Below, in pieces: positions 46,488 through 57,668 of a stretch of 64,000 nucleotides of DNA. Source of the stretch: Pyricularia pennisetigena (lineage: Eukaryota; Ascomycota; Sordariomycetes; Magnaporthales; Pyriculariaceae); NCBI RefSeq assembly GCF_004337985.1, contig NC_043742.1, positions 3,830,176-3,894,175 of the forward strand, given 5' to 3'. The number at the start of each line of letters is the position of its first letter. Positions within the stretch are counted from its first letter, which is position 1. The notes beneath the pieces were generated by a model, which saw only the letters and a list, made by a program, of their open reading frames with translations, searched no databases and was not told the origin of the DNA. The position numbers and the translations under genes were made by a program.

Positions 46488-47924
46488 CTAGGCGAGGCGC
46501 TGGGAATCATATTGCCGGAACATGGCATCCAACTGTCTCAACCTGACGATGCCGTCCTGTATCCTGGGCCAGTCGTCGTCCTCAGCCACCCTCAAGGCTT
46601 GACCGGTTCCGATGCCACCAACAGCACTACTGTAGCCGTTGTTACTGTTCAAGACAGCCTCTTCCCGCCGCCTCGTCTTCTCCCACCACCTACCAAACCT
46701 CTCGTACAGGTGAGCGACGTTTCGCGCCCGCACCGGCAGCGCCAGCTGCCAGTCCTCCCAGTCCCAGTGGACGTTGATGACCTGGTCGTTGAGGAAGTCG
46801 TGGACGCGGATGGTGACGTGCTCCAGCTCGCCGTCGGCCGCGTACGAGTCCGAGTGCAGGCACGGCCCGCTGGGGCTCGTGATCATGATCTCGCCCCGCT
46901 CGCAGTTGATGGTCCACGCCAGGCCCGGCTGGCCCTTGAACGGCGGTGCGGTCCTGTACGTGACGGATAGAGTGGCGTCGGGCGTGGCGTTGTGGAATCC
47001 CGCCAGCTGCCCATGGAGGACGACGAGATCTGGCACATCGGCCACCCCACCGCCACTCCCTTTCTCGTCTGCATCATCGCCGCCGACCCGCGCCGCGACC
47101 CCTGGCTGCTGAACCTGCATGCGGCACCTTATGGTCCCGGCCTCGAACTCGCCCAGTACCTCGTGCACGTAGTCGAGCGTGTGGGTTAGCGGTGAGCCGA
47201 CAACGCCGCCGCCGCCACCACCACCACCAGCCAAGCGACCCGCACCACGACCCCGTGCCGTCCTGCTCGGCCCAGCGTGTTCGCGGCGCTGCAGAGTGCC
47301 AAAGGCGCGCACCTCGCTGCTCAGCACGCGGCCGACCCTCCCCGAGTCGAGCATGTCCTTGACCTTGCGCACGACGGGGCTCAGGCGGCCCTGCAGGCCG
47401 ACGATGCTGTTGTTACTGGCGGCGCCGGGGAACGAAGGGCTGGAGCAGTCGCTCCCGGCGACGCTGCCGCTGGGCGACGTGCCGTCGCACTCGGCGGCCA
47501 TCTGCACGGCGGCCGCCAGGCTCTCGGCGATGGGCCACTCGACGTAGACGGCCTTGCCGGCACGTAGGGCGGGAGCAGCCGTCTTGGCGCGGCTGCTGTT
47601 GCCGCCGCCGCCGCCGCCGTCGTCGTCGTCGCCGTCGTCTTGGTCGTCTTCACCCACGACCCCGGTGCAGCAGACGACGAGGTCGACGTCACCGTCGGCG
47701 GCCAGATCGGTCGCGTCATCGTACGCCTTGACCGTGTCGGGCAGGCCGTGGCGCGCCCGTGCGGCCTCGGCCGACGCGACCGTCGAGTTGCAGAGCGCGA
47801 CCACCTCGTAGCGTGCCCGGCCCAGGGGTGAGAGCAGGTAAGGGAGGTGGGCGTCCTGGGCCCACGATGTCTTGGCGGTCGCTGACAGGCCTACAAGAGC
47901 CACTTTGATGTGGCCGGCCGCCAT
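46488..47924 (-). CDS. Gal80-like Gfo/Idh/MocA-family protein
   Basis: A single exon of 478 residues with ATG at 47924. The N-terminal Rossmann region begins IKVALVGLSATAKTSWA, followed by HLPYLL and VVALCNSTVASAEAA. It closely follows the layout of yeast Gal80 and its filamentous relatives, in which the first glycine motif is GLS rather than GxGxxG. KAVYVEWPIA corresponds to the EKP/EWPL step of the family. The C-terminal half holds the alpha/beta domain (PLTHTLDYVHEVLGEFE, NDQVINVHWDWEDW). Gal80 binds NAD(P) and represses the Gal4 activator; many fungal homologues are plain dehydrogenases. Acidic and glycine-rich low-complexity inserts (residues about 93-107 and 230-245) are unusual. Regulator or enzyme cannot be decided from sequence. 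Confidence 0.85.
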   Translation of the reverse strand: MAAGHIKVALVGLSATAKTSWAQDAHLPYLLSPLGRARYEVVALCNSTVASAEAARARHGLPDTVKAYDDATDLAADGDVDLVVCCTGVVGEDDQDDGDDDDGGGGGGNSSRAKTAAPALRAGKAVYVEWPIAESLAAAVQMAAECDGTSPSGSVAGSDCSSPSFPGAASNNSIVGLQGRLSPVVRKVKDMLDSGRVGRVLSSEVRAFGTLQRREHAGPSRTARGRGAGRLAGGGGGGGGVVGSPLTHTLDYVHEVLGEFEAGTIRCRMQVQQPGVAARVGGDDADEKGSGGGVADVPDLVVLHGQLAGFHNATPDATLSVTYRTAPPFKGQPGLAWTINCERGEIMITSPSGPCLHSDSYAADGELEHVTIRVHDFLNDQVINVHWDWEDWQLALPVRARNVAHLYERFGRWWEKTRRREEAVLNSNNGYSSAVGGIGTGQALRVAEDDDWPRIQDGIVRLRQLDAMFRQYDSQRLA

Positions 47925-50158
47925 GGCTACGGGCGGAAATGTTGTTTTTTTTTTTTTTTTTTTCGTCCTTTTTTTTTCTCGTCCTTTTTTTTCCTTTGGC
48001 TTTTTCCGGTCGGGTGATTCAACTTGTTCCTTATTTTGTTCTTATTTGAACCAGTGCAAAGGTGATTTTGTCTAAGTAGTCAACAAGTTTGCAACACTAG
48101 GCCGGGAATGATTTTGCCCCTACAGAATTTCGGAATAGGGGGGACAAGGGGATGTAGTCTTTTTTTTTCCAGGCTTGGTTAATGCTTATTTTCCTTGGAT
48201 TGTTTTTTTTTTTCTGTTTCGTCAATACTCCTCCTTTTGCTCGTCGGAAGATGATCAGATCCTGTTGAATTCTTGGATTGGTACGGTGGCGAGTCCTCCC
48301 CTCCCCCCCAAAATCGAGGGGGGGCCCGGGTGCAGATCACTAGTGACGCTACGCACGGCGCCGGCCCCAGACGAACAATATATCATTTCATTAGGTAACA
48401 CTCTAGCTGCCCCTAATGGCCACAAGAAGAAAGTCGAGAGCGTTGTGCACCGGGAGCTTTTCTTTTTCTTCTCCAAATGCTAAAGAAGCCCCATAAACAC
48501 CTTACCCGACCAAAGCAACAAACAAACAAACAAAAAAAAAAAAAAAAAAAAAAAAACGGTTGTGGACTAATGCCGTTCGGAGAGCGGGTGATTGCAATGG
48601 AATTTGACAATTTTACTTTGATCATATGGGCCCACGCAGGTACACTAGTCGGTCTAGGTACCTCGACGAACTGGGAGGTCTCTTGGTCTGCAACAACCGC
48701 CCGTCCTCTGCCGTATTATTTTCATTCGTGTTACTATGACGTACTACAGATCAGCCGCATAGGCACAGAACCCCAAGTCAACGATCAGGATCAGACACGA
48801 CAGAAGAACATGGCCTTTGTCACTGCGCATATGTCCATCGTATCGTTCGCAGCCTTGCTTTCGCCAAGGCCCACGAGCAGCTGCCATCCCATCCCAACAA
48901 AGCAGGACTGGCACACACATACACACACACACACACACACCAAAGCTACACATCAACCGTTCGCAGCCACAAGCGTGATGGGCCGGCTCGAAGTGCACGC
49001 CAAAAAAAAAAAGATCACTAACTAGCCAAGAACTGATTTACGGATTACGGTCAGACAATGCACAATGCGAGACTACCCAGATGAACGATGAACAGCCCAC
49101 AGGAGTGCTACGCTTTTGTAAGCAAACCTGCAACACTGGCGTGCATGCCCGCAACTGTGTCCGCTGGACTGTCATCTTTCAGAAGTCTACGATATCTGTA
49201 CATTGGCACTCGAGAGAACTGTCTCATTCCTGCATGCAGACAATTAGTGCTAGCAGGTAATTTGGGAGAATATCCGCCGCTACAGCTGGGGGATATTAAG
49301 CCGAAGAATGGAAATTTCCAAACCTTCCACCCCGTTGCCGGCAGCTAGATTCGCCATCCCCCCCTTACAGGAAATGATATTACCGTTAACGTAGGCATTA
49401 GTTCAGCAGCCAATCAGTCTATGATGGCTCCTCCTCCCAAGCTGCTTGCACCTCAACCCCAGAGCACGAACCGACATCAGGCCTCAGCCTCGTGTTCTGG
49501 AAGTTGTGGTATGGCTGGACGCGCGCACGGAACGTTATACGAGCCCGTCTTGTGCTTGCCAGCAAAGGTCATGTTGAAGCTAATCGGCGGTAACCGTCAA
49601 AACTTCTGGACCTGTGCGTACGCTAGGCAGTAGATCCTTCCAAAAAAAAACCGTCCTTCTAGACCGCCACTTACTCTGGGACCGTGATCAACGCGAGGAA
49701 ACTACTGCTGCAAATTGCCTGTTGGGGAAGTCTTGCGAACCCAAGGGCTAGGGCTTGTGATGTAGCTACTGGGCTTCTCTCACGCCTGAGACCAGTAAAC
49801 CAGAATTGGCCATGGCGCTGCTCGATCTGATGAGAGTAATTACGCTTGTTCCGTAGGTTGTCAAAGTCATGACGGTGCAGACAGGGACTCTGAGGCCGCC
49901 AGATTGAGCTCTCCGTCAACATCGGTCGGGTGTGCACGATGTCGGCTCTGGGCGTCCTCGATATGCCAAGCCCAACTTATTTAACGGCTTGATCATCTCC
50001 CTTCTCAAGTCCATTCTCTCCTCTCATTCCCCATCCGCACATCCCAAACACAGCTGGGACAACACTCTCTTCTCCTTGATTTACTTCACTCTTTAACAGT
50101 AACTTGATAACAGAAATACCACGTTTGCTGGCACTACAGCACATAATTCTATCTCAAT
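47925..50158. other. Intergenic region with homopolymer tracts
   Basis: A divergent promoter region between the Gal80-like gene and the glycine-rich protein gene. It contains a T-run right upstream of the Gal80-like ATG (47946-47963), an A24 tract near 48533-48556, and a CA microsatellite at about 48912-48941. No gene was found. A CT-rich stretch at 50000-50080 precedes the glycine-rich gene. Confidence 0.6.
48912..48941. repeat. CA microsatellite
   Basis: An almost uninterrupted CA repeat of about 14 units in the intergenic region, with a single T substitution. Confidence 0.85.
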
Positions 50159-52173
50159 ATGAAGAACTTCTTCACCGCGGCCGCCCTCATCGGCGGCCTG
50201 ATCAGCGGGGTCACGGCGGCTCCCGCCAGCACCCTCGAGGCTCGGACCTTCTTCCGCTTCCCGACCAAGGCCGCCGCGGCTTCTTCGAGCTGCAATGTCG
50301 CCGATGCCATGTCCCAGGTCCAGGCTTCCCTGAGCACTGCTCGTAAGTTCCCACTCTTTGTTGACTCTTTCACTCTGCATGACAATGGCTGACATGGAAA
50401 ACCACATCTAGTCGGGACCTGCGAGGGCGCCAACCTGGGTGCCGACGCTTCTTTTGCCGCCCGCAATGCCATCGCCGTCAAGATCGGTGCCGACCTCAGC
50501 GCTGCCGCCGGAGTCCTGGGCACTTTCAGTGACGCACTCGGTGGCGCCTCGGCCAGCGTCGTTCTCGGTGCCAATCCCGGCTGCGACTATGACTGCATTG
50601 GCGGAGCCATGGTCAGCCACACAGCTGCCATCTCTGCCGACATCGGCTCCATCGTTGGTATTCTCGGCGCTGGTAAGTTTCTTCAAGCCATGCTTCCAAC
50701 CTTATCATCTCGTTTGGTTTGGAGGCTGACTCTAGCACAACAGACTGCGTGGGCTCGCTCGTCACCCCCATCATTGGTAACATCGCCACCTGTGCCACGG
50801 CCTTGGAGCCCATCTCCGTTGGCGTTGCTGCTAACTGCGGCGCCGCCGTGTCTGCCACCCTGGGTGCCGATATGTGCGCCGACCTTGGCCTCGACGTTAG
50901 TGCTGTCTTCGGCGCCGATGCCGGTGTTGGCGGTGGTGCTGGTGCTGGCCTTAGTGCCGGCGCCGGTGCCGATGCCGGTGCCGGCTTCGGTGGTGGCCTC
51001 GGCTCAATGATTGCCGGTATGCTGAAGGGCGGCCTTGGAGCCGGTGCCGGTCTCGGTGCTGGTGTCGGTTTCAATGCCGGAGCTGGTCTTGGCGCCGGAG
51101 CTGGTGGCTCCAAGAGTCTGGGAGGAGGTGCCGGCGCTGGCCTCAACGCTGGTGTCGGTCTTAACGCTGGAGCTGGTCTTGGAGGTGGCGCCGGTGGTGC
51201 TGGAGGCGGTGCCGGTGCTGGTCTCAACGCTGGTGCTGGTCTTAGCGCTGGAGCTGGTCTTGGAGGTGGCGCCGGTGGTGCTGGAGGCGGTGCCGGTGCT
51301 GGTCTTGACGTCGGTGTCGGTCTTGGCGCTGGAGCTGGTCTTGGAGGTGGTGCCGGTGGTGCTGGAGGCGGTGCCGGTGCTGGTCTTGACGTCGGTGTCG
51401 GTCTTGGCGCCGGAGCTGGTCTTGGAGGCGGCGCTGGTGGTGTTGGAGGCGGTGCTGGTCTTGACGTTGGCGCTGGCGTTGGTGTTGGTGGTGGCATTGG
51501 CGGCGGCGCTGGTGGTGATGCTGGTGGTGACGGCGACGATGATTCCGATAACACTACCCCCACTCCCGCTGACGGTGGCAATGGCGGCGACGATGGTTCC
51601 GATAACACTACCCCCATTCCCGCTGACGGTGGCAATGGCGGCGACGATGATTCCGATAACACTACCCCCACTCCCACTGACGGTGGCAATGACAGCACCC
51701 CTACCAACCCCGATGATGCCGCCTGGACTTCTCCCACTGCCGATGATGGCTCGGATGATGGTTCTGATGACGGCTCCAACGATGGCTCTGACGATGGCTC
51801 TTCGGACGACTCCGAGCCTTCGACTGGTGGCAACGGCGGAGCTGGCGGTGGCATCGGCGGCGGCCTCGGTGGTGGCCTTAACGTTGGCCTTGGTGCTGGC
51901 GCTGGTCTTGGCGGCGGTGCTGGTGGCCTCGGTGGCCTCGGTGGCGGTCTCGGAGCCGGCCTTGGTGTTGGTCTCAATGCCGGAGGTGGTCTTGGTGGTG
52001 GCTTGGGTGGCCTCGGTGGTGGCCTTGGAGCCGGTCTTGGTGTTAAGGCCGGAGCCGGCCTCGGCGCCGGAGCTGGCGGCGGTGCTGGTGGCGGTGCTGG
52101 TGCTGGTGCTGGTCTTAATGCCGGCGCTGGTGTTAAGGCTGGTGCCGGTGCCGGTGGCGGTGCCGGCTGGTAA
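50159..52173 (+). CDS. Secreted glycine-rich repeat protein
   Basis: Three exons, 50159-50342, 50412-50672 and 50744-52173, give 624 residues. Both introns (69 and 71 bp) have GTAAGT donors, end in CTAG and ACAG, and keep phase. A signal peptide covers about residues 1-20 (MKNFFTAAALIGGLISGVTA). A cysteine-containing N-terminal domain of about 200 residues follows, with eight cysteines including CDYDC. Then comes a long Gly/Ala/Leu/Val array (GLGAGAGLGGGAGGAGGG type), a hydrophilic Asp/Ser/Thr block with three NTTP.PADGGNGGDD repeats, and a final glycine-rich array. It is probably cell-wall or extracellular-matrix associated, by composition only. No GPI signal is visible at the C-terminus. 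Function unknown. The periodic GC-rich sequence leaves long open frames on other frames and the other strand. Confidence 0.85.
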
Positions 52174-53220
52174 ATTGCCTTGTCTCCAATCTCGGAGGCG
52201 GAGCAATCTTCCTCGCCAGACCCGACACCCCGTGTCCATTTTCTTTTGTCTCACTAGATTTCCGACCTTGCACTAGCATGGTTCACCATCCATAGACTGA
52301 TTATGCCTAGACCTCGCATATTTGAGAATAGATAAAAAGGAGCAAGAACTCGTTTCTAGACAGCTGTTTTCTCGTCCTCATCATTCTATCCGACAGCGCC
52401 GAACATGATCGCAGCTTTGAGCTCGAAAAGTGTTGTTAAACAGTTGACAGAAACCAGATAAACAGTGGACCAAATAAATGCAGTCAAAAGCTGATGTCAT
52501 CTAAGAGTCGATTGAATGCCGAATTGGATGTAAACAAAAAAATAAAAACTTGGAGGCAAGCGCAATAGGCAAAGAAAGTAAGTACCTTGCATACCTACTA
52601 GCAACCTTGGCACTTGCCTATTCAGGATACGATCGCGTTATGAAACGACTGCAAGCAATTGCCAACTGCAAGGTCCTTGGTTTTCTTACGTGCCTTCCCG
52701 TCTTGGCTGCACCCGACTCATACGTGAATAAAGAAGTTCGTCGAACAACGTAAATGCTGTCTGTCGCATTCGGTGTGACAAGCCGGGATTGCCTTTGATC
52801 AATCAGAATCACATGATTCGAGTTTCAATAAGTTTCTGGATTGAAGGATTGTTAAAATACAAAGTAAACAAGTCAAAAGCTAGGCTCATAGCCCCGGTAC
52901 TTGGGATTAATGTCGTCTTGCCGAGGTTCATTACCTTATGCCTCTTTAAGTGACAGATTAGCCATCCGACCTGAGCTTAGGCACGTCAAGCTTTCCAAGC
53001 AAGTGGGGAACTATGAAAGGGGCGAACAGGTTCGGACAGGACCAAGCCCCGAGCCGACTTTGTTCACTGAGGAAAACAAATTGCTTTTCTCAAAGTTTCG
53101 AATCGCTCCACGAATTCTTTTTGCGATCGACAGAGAGAAGGGGGAAAAAAAAAGGAGAGAAAAGAGTACAACAAAGAAAAAACTTTTTTTAGGATTACAA
53201 AGTTCAGGACACTCGCCACA
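52174..53220. other. Intergenic region
   Basis: A region of about 1 kb between the glycine-rich gene and the dehydrogenase gene. The part just before the ATG at 53221 is A-rich. No gene or RNA was seen. Confidence 0.6.
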
Positions 53221-54426
53221 ATGCTTGCTGGAATGAGGAGACAAATCACGGCGGCCTATCCGCCCAAGCCCAAGTTTACAGAGGCCAACGTGCCTGACCT
53301 CACAGGCAAGGTACGCCATTGTATTTTTTGTTCTCTTTGATCTCTCGAACAGTCCATAATCCTATGCCACCGGGACAAACACCAAAAGAAAATGACGCAA
53401 ATCCATCGCCACTTCCTACACAGGTCTACATCGTCACGGGTTCAAACACGGGCATCGGCATGCAGCTGGCCCGGATCCTGCACTCCAAGAATGCCAAGGT
53501 CTACATCGCGGCGCGCGACCAGGCTAAGGCCGAGGCTGCGGCTGAGTCCATCAAGGCCTCCAACCCGTCCTCCGCGGGGTCGCTGGCCTTTCTCCGGCTG
53601 GACCTGGCCGACCTGACGACCATCAAGGCCTCGGTGGACGAGTTCCTGTCCAAGGAGAAGCAGCTGCACGTGCTCTTCAACAACGCCGGCGTCATGATGC
53701 CGCCGCAGCGCTCCAAGACGGCGCAGGGCTACGAGCTGCAGCTGGGCATCAACAACGTCGGCACGTTTCTCTTCACCAGGCTGCTGACCCCGATCCTGAC
53801 CACCACCGCCGCGGCGTCGAGTCCAGGCTCCGTCCGCGTCGTCTGGGTCTCATCTTCCATGGCCGAGATTGCGTCCCCGAGCCCGGGCGGCGTCCCGCTC
53901 GACAAGCTCGACGACCTGGCGTCGAACGACTCCATCTCGCCGCGCGTCAAGTACGGCATCAGCAAGGCCGGCAACTACCTGCACGCGACCGAGTACGCCC
54001 GCCGCTTCGGCGACAAGGGCATCGTCAGCGTCGCCCTGAACCCGGGAAACCTGCGCTCCGACCTGGCGAGGCACCTCAACTCCCTGCAAAAAGCGTTTCT
54101 GAACTACTTCGTCCAGCACCCGACCGTCAACGGCGCCTACACGGAGCTCTTTGCCGGCTTGAGTCCAGAGGTTGGCTTGGACAAGAACGGGGCGTGGAGT
54201 AAGTTGTTTGTTTGCTTTTTGTTTTCCCCCGTCATCTTTTACATCTCTGAGTTATACTATGGGCTTACAGCTGACTGGTACCTTGCTTTTAGTTCAACCT
54301 TGGGGTCGTTTTGAGCAAATCAGGGACGACCTTGAGAAAGCGACCAAGCCAGAATCGGAAGGCGGTTCTGGCATCGCTCAGAAGTTTTGGGAGTGGACTG
54401 AGAAACAGGTGCAGCAGTATTTGTAA
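53221..54426 (+). CDS. Short-chain dehydrogenase/reductase
   Basis: NAD(P)-dependent oxidoreductase of the classical SDR superfamily, close in layout to retinol-dehydrogenase/WWOX-like fungal SDRs. Exons 53221-53310, 53424-54198 and 54293-54426 give 332 residues. The introns are 113 and 94 bp with GTACGC/GTAAGT donors and ACAG/TTAG acceptors. The cofactor motif TGSNTGIG starts near residue 35, with LFNNAGVM following. The catalytic serines lie around 173-175 (VWVSSS), and Tyr207 and Lys211 form YGISK. The C-terminus (PWGRF, FWEWTEKQVQQYL) is typical for this group. Substrate unknown. The stop codon is followed at once by a perfect T14/A16 inverted repeat. Confidence 0.93.
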
Positions 54427-54456
54427 TTTTTTTTTTTTTTAAAAAAAAAAAAAAAA
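54427..54456. repeat. Perfect T14/A16 inverted repeat after the SDR stop
   Basis: Fourteen T residues are directly followed by sixteen A residues, beginning one base after the stop codon. The sequence could fold back as a hairpin in DNA or RNA. It may mark 3'-end processing or simply be a slippage product. Confidence 0.9.
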
Positions 54457-55029
54457 TTCTACAAATGGTATACCAGTTGATATCAGGTAGTGGCAATGTT
54501 ATGTATTTGGCTCGATAATGGTCAGTTTCTAGGGGCCAATGAGTACTGTTGAGGAACATGTATCTATCGATGGGATCCTAGGTTAGTAATTTCCATCAAA
54601 ATCTTGGTAATATCCTTGAGTTTGATTTTTAACTCGTCTAGACGTATCTCAAATATTCAATCAACACCATACATAATGCTGGAAAGCTCCATCTAATTTA
54701 TCCAGAAATGCCACCGAAACATATACTTCCAATAGAGGTATTGCAGACCGAAAAAAAATCAAACCGTCGCCAAAGCGCCGTACTGTCTATAACAGTGCCA
54801 TCCGTACAATCGCGAGTCTTGATGCAGGCGAGAATTCCTTGGAACCTCACTGTTGTGTGTTTGCACCACTCTACCAACCCATCCACAGTGAACGATGGTC
54901 ATTCACTCCTTCTGCTTCACTCACACCGCTCGTAGTCAGAGGACCTTGTGCAGAGGCAGTGCTCTCCGGTAATCGGCGCCCGGCACGCTCCGTGTCGCTG
55001 CCGGATGAGCTCTGCCCCTCGTCCACTAG
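54457..55029. other. Short intergenic region between convergent genes
   Basis: About 570 bp hold the 3' ends of the dehydrogenase and the lipase genes. No gene is visible. Confidence 0.6.
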
Positions 55030-57668
55030 TCAACTGGTAAACATGCTGTCGTCGGCTTCCCGCGTCGTCTTGGGCTCTTGGTGCAATCGAGTCTGCTCGA
55101 GGACTTTTGGTGCACAATCATCCTTTGCGTTATCCTCACCCGCCGAATCCAAGGCATTACCATTGCCCGAGGGTAGCGACTCTGGTTCGGATGCCGAGTC
55201 GATCAGGGTATCGTCGGCTGGCGAAGACGGGGTTTCAGTTCGAGCAAATGGTGATTTCCCCAGAGACGTCTTTCGGACCGCATCCAAAAATCGCGGGCTG
55301 TGTGAGCTTGTCGTCGACGTGGGCGAGTTCAGGTCTCCAGGGGTTCCAGATCGGGATGTTGACATGCCCATGGTGACCACATCCAAATCGTCCAGATCCT
55401 TCGTTAGAGGGTTTGCCAGTGGCGTCGATAGTCGCGCCAGCGCCTTGAAATGCAACGCCTGGTGGCTGCGGGTCGCACGCCGTAGCACAGGTTTGCGTGG
55501 GGGGTCCTCGGTATTTTGAGCCGCGCTCGCTCCGGATGAAGTCTTTCGTCGTGGGCGGGAGTCCACCTTCAGCATCACACCGCCGTCGTCCTCGTCGTCG
55601 GATTCCGACGTGCTTTCGAGACGCCATTCGTTTTCGCTGAGAAGCTGCTCCAGCTCCAGATTGTTCTGGCGCTGTCTCATGATCATATGTATATTACTGT
55701 CCGACGGCCGGCGCTCTCTGTGATGCAGTCGGCTGACCGGCTGTCCAACATCGCCCGAGTGGAGGCCCAAAGAACGGCGGAGGTTGACTTGACTGGGGCT
55801 AAATGCAGCCAACGTCATCAGTTCCGTTATTGCTCTGTCGAGACATAACTCGATTGCACAGTGGTCACGGATGCGTCGCAACTTTGGCCATGTTCCTCTT
55901 TCACCGATGAGACAAGACTTGAGCATGAACTCGCTCGTAGGGTTAGTAACGAGATGAGCCATGTCGCTCCATTCTATCTTGGGGATGATCGTGATGTCCC
56001 CCGAGTACTGTTGGCTCAGGATGCTGCACACTTTGGTCAAGATGTTCGACATGGGTCCAGTATTTTCCGCAACCACGGTCAATCTATACAGTAACTCCTC
56101 TGTGGCCATGCTTGTGAGCTCGGAGAATAGATTCTTGATGAGTAACGAGGGCTTGAATCTCGTTGAAAGAGCCGACTCTCGTTCCTCGGGCTCAAGAATA
56201 ACGTCGTCCCGTTCAAGGAAGGGAACTACATGAGGATTGACTTGAGAGACTATGAAATGGTTAACAGCGAACATCTCGGCCAGCCTAGTCGTGGGCAGGT
56301 CGTTGTCGATAGAGCCATCTATCCATCTCTGCGGCGAAGGAAACCATCGAGACTGCTCCCCCGTCTTGGGATCTTTGATCATGAGACTCGAGGCTTTGAA
56401 AAGGCCCGGAACCGAACATGAGACGGCAACAGCAGACCAGATCAAGACATCGGGCGACGTGCGGTAGTTCAGGAGCCGAGGAAGCTCGATGTTGTTAGCC
56501 GTTGATACCGTGATGTTGCATATCCTGCGGGTCCGATTATAGGCCTCGCGGAACGTAACATCACCGATCATATTGCGCATGACCCTGACCAGGTGCGTTT
56601 CGTCGTACCAGTACCATTCCGTCAATAGTTTCCAAAGCCTCTTGGCTATGCTCACTTGACGTCCTTCCTCCTCAAACACGTCAAGCTCTCCATATGGGAA
56701 CTCTTTGATGATCCGTGGCAGGTCTTCGTCGGTGTGCGTGCACAGCACCGCACAAACAATAGAACCAGCCGATGCACCGGAAACTATGCGCGGCAATAAG
56801 TTCTGCTCAAACAGAGCCTTTATCACGCCAATGTGCGTCATACCATAGGTGGCGCCGCCACTAAGCATTAGTGCACTACGGCCAAAATGCCTCCTTGTGT
56901 GCTCCAGCTGCTGCAGCACTTTGGGCAATCCCATGTCTCCCCTAGACGCGGCAGATCCCGCCAGCTCCACCATCGTTCCGATTGCTCTGGTGGCCGACTG
57001 GACATATCGTTGGACGATGGTCTTGGTGCCTGTGTGCGAATGCCTGTACAAGGCAGAGCTTCCCATGCCTCCCAGGTCGCGTGAAAGTGTCGTTCTTATC
57101 AGGAAAAGCAGCTCGCGGAAGTTGCGCTTTTTCGTGGCTTCGTCTAGCCTTTGAATGTTCTCGAGGAGCTCTTTGACGCAGTATTCACCAGAACCAAGTC
57201 TGTCTTTCCACAGGTCGTTGCCCATGAACTTGTCGAGGGCTCGAGCAGCAGTTTCCCATTCCTCATAAGAAGTAGCCTGTACCGCCAGTGCAGGACTTAA
57301 CATCAGCACTATGCTTAGAACTCAAAAGGGGAGGGCTAGATGCCAAGTGCTATTGCGATCCGACGTACATTGTTCATCAGAGATTCCAGTTCGCGCCTCC
57401 GCTTCTTCATCGCCGCCGTCTCGGTCCGTAGAGATGAGCAGACAACATCTCGACAACCCAGCGCGATCTTAGCTGCCCTGTCTAGAACGGTGACGACAGT
57501 ATTTGGTCCAGATCGCGGAGGTCGATCGCAGTGCGTTTGCTGTGCTTTTGCCGATGTCGGCTCGGACGCGAAGGGCTTCTGGGATCCTGTGGAGTCCGAA
57601 TGCGGTTTTGTGGCAGACGGGCCATTGGCATTGGACCTTGTAGGTGTTACGTGAAGCATATCGAGCAT
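55030..57668 (-). CDS. Patatin-like triacylglycerol lipase (TGL/SDP1 type)
   Basis: Lipase of the TGL3/TGL4/TGL5 and SDP1 group, which releases fatty acids from stored triacylglycerol on lipid droplets. Exons 57668-57369 and 57276-55030 give 848 residues. The 93-bp intron (GTACGT...TACAG) restores the DUF3336 start ATSYEEWETAARALDKF. The patatin domain shows the oxyanion glycine stretch LSGGATYGMTHIGV, the nucleophile motif GASAG (Ser269) and the DG motif (Asp420, WIDGSIDND), so the Ser-Asp dyad is complete. The C-terminal 250 residues are disordered, rich in Ser, Arg and acidic residues, a likely site of phosphoregulation as in yeast Tgl4. The start at 57668 is the first ATG in frame; an extra upstream exon is possible. 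Confidence 0.9.

Noticed and set aside
29125..47924. Secondary-metabolite or catabolic gene cluster
   Set aside because: No backbone enzyme or cluster-type regulator is present. The genes are widely spaced and functionally unrelated apart from a loose sugar theme.
48477..49025. 182-codon frame with poly-Lys and His-Thr repeats
   Set aside because: The repeats are translations of poly(A) and CA microsatellite sequence. No other support exists.
50613..52276. Three more 410-450-codon frames over the glycine-rich gene
   Set aside because: Periodic GC-rich repeat DNA keeps several frames open. Only the frame with signal peptide, phased introns and cysteine domain is biologically coherent.
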